A stretch of 32,405 bases of DNA, taken from the NCBI GenBank assembly GCA_035570275.1, contig DATMNI010000355.1:1-32405 (forward strand), given 5' to 3'. Numbering within the stretch: position 1 is the stretch's first letter; every line of letters begins with the position of its first letter. The notes under the pieces were generated by a model that worked only from the letters and a program-made list of their open reading frames with translations, made no database searches and had not been told where the DNA came from. This stretch comes from DATMNI01 sp035570275 (GTDB lineage: Bacteria > Acidobacteriota > Terriglobia > Bryobacterales > Bryobacteraceae). The position numbers were made by a program, and so were the translations under genes. Shown here piece by piece: positions 30,129 to 32,405 of this stretch.

Positions 30129-32354
30129 GTGCTCCCCGAGTCCGCCAGCCTCTCCGATTCCGTTCCTCCTCTGCCGCCTGTCGATCCGGTGGAGTTGTTG
30201 TACCGCGAACTCGAAGGCAAAATCCGCGAATACCGTCCCAAGGACGATCTCACCGCACTCGAGAAAGCCTTCCGCTTCGCCAGCAAATACCATGAGAGCC
30301 AGACCCGCGATTCGGGCGAACCGTATATGGTGCATCCGGTCATGGTGGCCCACATCCTGGCGGACATGCGCATGGATGTGGTGGCCATGGAGACCGGACT
30401 GCTGCACGACGTGGTGGAAGACACCAGCGTCACCGTCGATCAGGTGCGCAAGGAATTCGGCGAAGAAGTAGCGCGCTGCGTGGACGGCGTCACCAAGCTT
30501 ACCAAGCTGGACGTGTTTTCCAACGAGGACCGGCAGGCCGAAAGCTTCCGCAAAATGCTGCTGGCCATGGTCGAGGACATCCGCGTCATCCTGGTCAAAC
30601 TGGCCGACCGGATCCACAATATGCGGACGCTCGGCTACCTGAGCCCCGAGCGCCGCGAGCGCATTGCGCGCGAGACCATCGAGATTTATGCGCCCATCGC
30701 GCACCGCCTGGGCATGGGCAAGGTGCGCAACGAATTAGAGGACCTCGCCTTCCAGCACCTGGAGCCGGACGCTTACCAGGAAATCGTCCTAGCCATCGAA
30801 TCGCGGCGCCATTCCAACGAAGAGTTTCTGCTCGAGATCCGCCAGACCGTCGAAGCCGAATTGCGGCATGAGAGCATTCCAGCGCGCATCGACGGCCGCG
30901 TGAAACGGCCGTTCTCGGTCTACCAGAAGCTGCGCCGGCAGAAGATTTTGATCGACCAGGTTTACGACCTGATGGCTTTGCGCATTCTGACCGATTCGGT
31001 GAAGAACTGCTACGCCGCGCTGGGCGTGATCCACAATAAGTGGCGCCCCATCCCGGGCCGCATCAAGGACTTCATCGCCATCCCGCGGCCCAACCTTTAC
31101 CAGTCGCTGCACACTTCCGTGGTAGGGCCCCATGGGCAGACCTTCGAAGTGCAGATTCGCACCGAGGAAATGCACCGTATCGCCGAAGAGGGCATCGCCG
31201 CGCACTGGAAGTATAAGGAAGGCCGCAAAGGCCCGGCCGCGGACGATCAGCGCATCGCGTGGCTGCGCCACCTGGTGGAATGGCAGCGTGAAGTGCAGGA
31301 CCCGAGCGAGTTCATGTCCACCCTGAAAGTGGACCTGTACCCCGAAGAGGTTTACACCTTCACGCCGCGCGGCAAAGTGCTGGTGCTGCCGCGCGACGCC
31401 ACGCCGATCGATTTCGCATACGCCATTCACTCCGACGTGGGCAACACCTGCGTGGGGGCCAAGGTGAACGGCCGCATCGTGCCGCTGCGGTCTTCGCTGC
31501 GCAACGGCGACATCGTCGAGATCATGACGCAGCCGGGCCACGAGCCCAGTAAGGACTGGCTGGCGTTTGTCAAGACCACGCGCGCGCGCAACAAGATCAA
31601 GCACATCATCAACGCCGGCGAACGCATCAAGGCGATCGAGATCGGCCAGAAATACCTGGACAAAGAGGCGCGACGTCTGGGCGTCCAATTGGGCAAGGTG
31701 TCCAAGGCGGAACTCGATAAGGTGGCGGCCGACTACGGGTACGGCAAGGCCGAAGACTTGTACGCGGCGCTCGGCTATGGCAAGTTTTCCGCGCGCCAGG
31801 TGCTGGTCAAAGTGGCGCCCGGCGTGGTCAAGGAAGATCCGCCCGAAGCCAGGCCGGCGGCTGAGCCTTTTGTGCCGGGGCCTGGGACGCGCCGCTCCGA
31901 CGGCACCGACGTCATCAAGGTGCGCGGCATTGACGACCTGATGGTCTATCGCGCCAAGTGCTGCAACCCCATCCTGGGCGAGCCCATCGTCGGCTACATC
32001 ACGCGCGGCAAAGGCGTGGCGGTGCATTCCAAGGTGTGCCCCAACGTGCAGAGCCTGCTGTACGACGTGGAGCGCAAGATCGAAGTGGAGTGGGCGCGTG
32101 CCGCGGAGGACGCCTTCCCGGTGCGGATCGTCATTCACACCGACGACCGCCCGGGCATGCTCAACCGGCTCACCTCCGTGCTTTCCGACGAGAACACCAA
32201 CATCCGAAGTCTGGAAGCCAAGACGGAGTCGGACCACAACGGTGGAATCGTGGAAATGACTGTGGATGTGAGGGACAAGAAGCAACTCGAGAAGCTGGTG
32301 TCCGCCATGCGGCGCGTCTCGGGCGTCCGTGACGTGGAACGCCTCTTTAACTGA
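30129..32354 (+). CDS. Bifunctional (p)ppGpp synthetase/hydrolase (RelA/SpoT homologue)
   Basis: A 741-residue cytoplasmic long RSH enzyme that makes and degrades the alarmone (p)ppGpp. The HD hydrolase domain shows HPVMVAHILADM (69-80), HDVVEDT with the HD..ED residues (93-99), and LVKLADRIHNMRTL (155-168). The synthetase domain shows GRVKRPFSVYQKL, D280 in QVYDLMALRI, and GRIKDFIAIPRPNLYQSLHT. Its RIKD motif (311-314) is the RxKD form of bifunctional enzymes rather than the ExDD form of synthetase-only RelA. A TGS domain (VYTFTPRGKVLVLPRDATPI), a zinc-finger-like KCCNPILGEPIVGY segment and a C-terminal ACT domain (IVIHTDDRPGMLNRLTSVLS) follow. The start is a GTG at 30129 without a ribosome-binding site, close behind its -10 box. 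Confidence 0.96.
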   Translation: MLPESASLSDSVPPLPPVDPVELLYRELEGKIREYRPKDDLTALEKAFRFASKYHESQTRDSGEPYMVHPVMVAHILADMRMDVVAMETGLLHDVVEDTSVTVDQVRKEFGEEVARCVDGVTKLTKLDVFSNEDRQAESFRKMLLAMVEDIRVILVKLADRIHNMRTLGYLSPERRERIARETIEIYAPIAHRLGMGKVRNELEDLAFQHLEPDAYQEIVLAIESRRHSNEEFLLEIRQTVEAELRHESIPARIDGRVKRPFSVYQKLRRQKILIDQVYDLMALRILTDSVKNCYAALGVIHNKWRPIPGRIKDFIAIPRPNLYQSLHTSVVGPHGQTFEVQIRTEEMHRIAEEGIAAHWKYKEGRKGPAADDQRIAWLRHLVEWQREVQDPSEFMSTLKVDLYPEEVYTFTPRGKVLVLPRDATPIDFAYAIHSDVGNTCVGAKVNGRIVPLRSSLRNGDIVEIMTQPGHEPSKDWLAFVKTTRARNKIKHIINAGERIKAIEIGQKYLDKEARRLGVQLGKVSKAELDKVAADYGYGKAEDLYAALGYGKFSARQVLVKVAPGVVKEDPPEARPAAEPFVPGPGTRRSDGTDVIKVRGIDDLMVYRAKCCNPILGEPIVGYITRGKGVAVHSKVCPNVQSLLYDVERKIEVEWARAAEDAFPVRIVIHTDDRPGMLNRLTSVLSDENTNIRSLEAKTESDHNGGIVEMTVDVRDKKQLEKLVSAMRRVSGVRDVERLFN

Positions 32355-32372
32355 CACGCGTTTAACCCGACC

Positions 32373-32405
32373 ATGCCTTTTTCGACCGACCCTGAGCACA
32401 TCGCG
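32373..32405 (+). CDS. Start of an unidentified gene, cut by the window edge
   Basis: An ATG 18 bp after the rel stop opens MPFSTDPEHIA, the last codons of the window. The close spacing suggests co-transcription with rel. Too short to identify. Confidence 0.3.
   Translation, partial: MPFSTDPEHIA

Noticed and set aside
30789..32399. Minus-strand 536-codon frame opposite rel
   Set aside because: Antisense shadow of a highly conserved gene; no start context or domain.

Overview
This is a GC-rich chromosomal window, most likely from an acidobacterium of the Solibacter/Bryobacteraceae type. The main evidence is a PadR-type regulator followed by two large tandem permeases of the ADOP class (acidobacterial duplicated orphan permease). 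Supporting evidence is the mix of futalosine-type menaquinone enzymology, a GH57 enzyme, a large Sec/TonB/ExbBD cluster, and intergenic repeats built from heptamers and hairpins. The assignment is an inference from gene content, not from a marker gene.

Layout. 1-2097 (-) is valS, missing its 3' end, with an in-frame heptamer-repeat insertion. 2120-3665 is a scrap zone: minus-strand relics that look like a decayed type I restriction system (a clear HsdS C-terminus and a possible HsdR motif-II fragment) surround an intact plus-strand ParDE toxin-antitoxin pair. 3770-9605 (+) is PadR plus two ADOP permeases separated by a repeat element with terminal inverted repeats. 9669-10718 (-) is an NADP-dependent MDR oxidoreductase. 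10719-11210 has no intact gene but holds a truncated VapC-like PIN fragment. 11211-12059 (-) is a 5'-3' exonuclease domain protein. 12153-12255 is a large perfect inverted-repeat element. 12347-14251 (+) is an Nramp metal transporter fused to a UspA domain, with a 14-bp palindrome just before its start. 14363-16483 (-) is a GH57 glycosidase. 16602-19109 (-) is a beta-propeller/phosphoesterase protein flanked by two oppositely oriented copies of a heptamer-repeat element. 19229-20074 (-) is an MqnA/MqnD-family protein. 20075-20558 is a gap with lower-GC sequence, then a small hypothetical gene and a second RHH/ParE pair (-).

21766-32354 (+) is the core of the window: tgt, yajC, secD, secF, tonB, exbB, exbD, exbD, a TPR lipoprotein, then a bifunctional rel/spoT. 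The genes fit envelope biogenesis (Sec export driven by SecDF-YajC; TonB-ExbBD energising outer-membrane uptake; a lipoprotein) followed by the stringent-response enzyme. The short gaps between these genes repeatedly contain imperfect 12-21 bp tandem duplications, some of which copy the 3' end of the preceding gene including its stop codon.

No wholly new multi-gene system is evident. The most interesting points are the repeat structures, the apparent leaderless promoters (tgt and rel share an identical 12-bp -10/start-proximal sequence), the Nramp-Usp fusion with its palindromic operator candidate, and the remnants of mobile defence genes. No rRNA, tRNA or CRISPR array was found.
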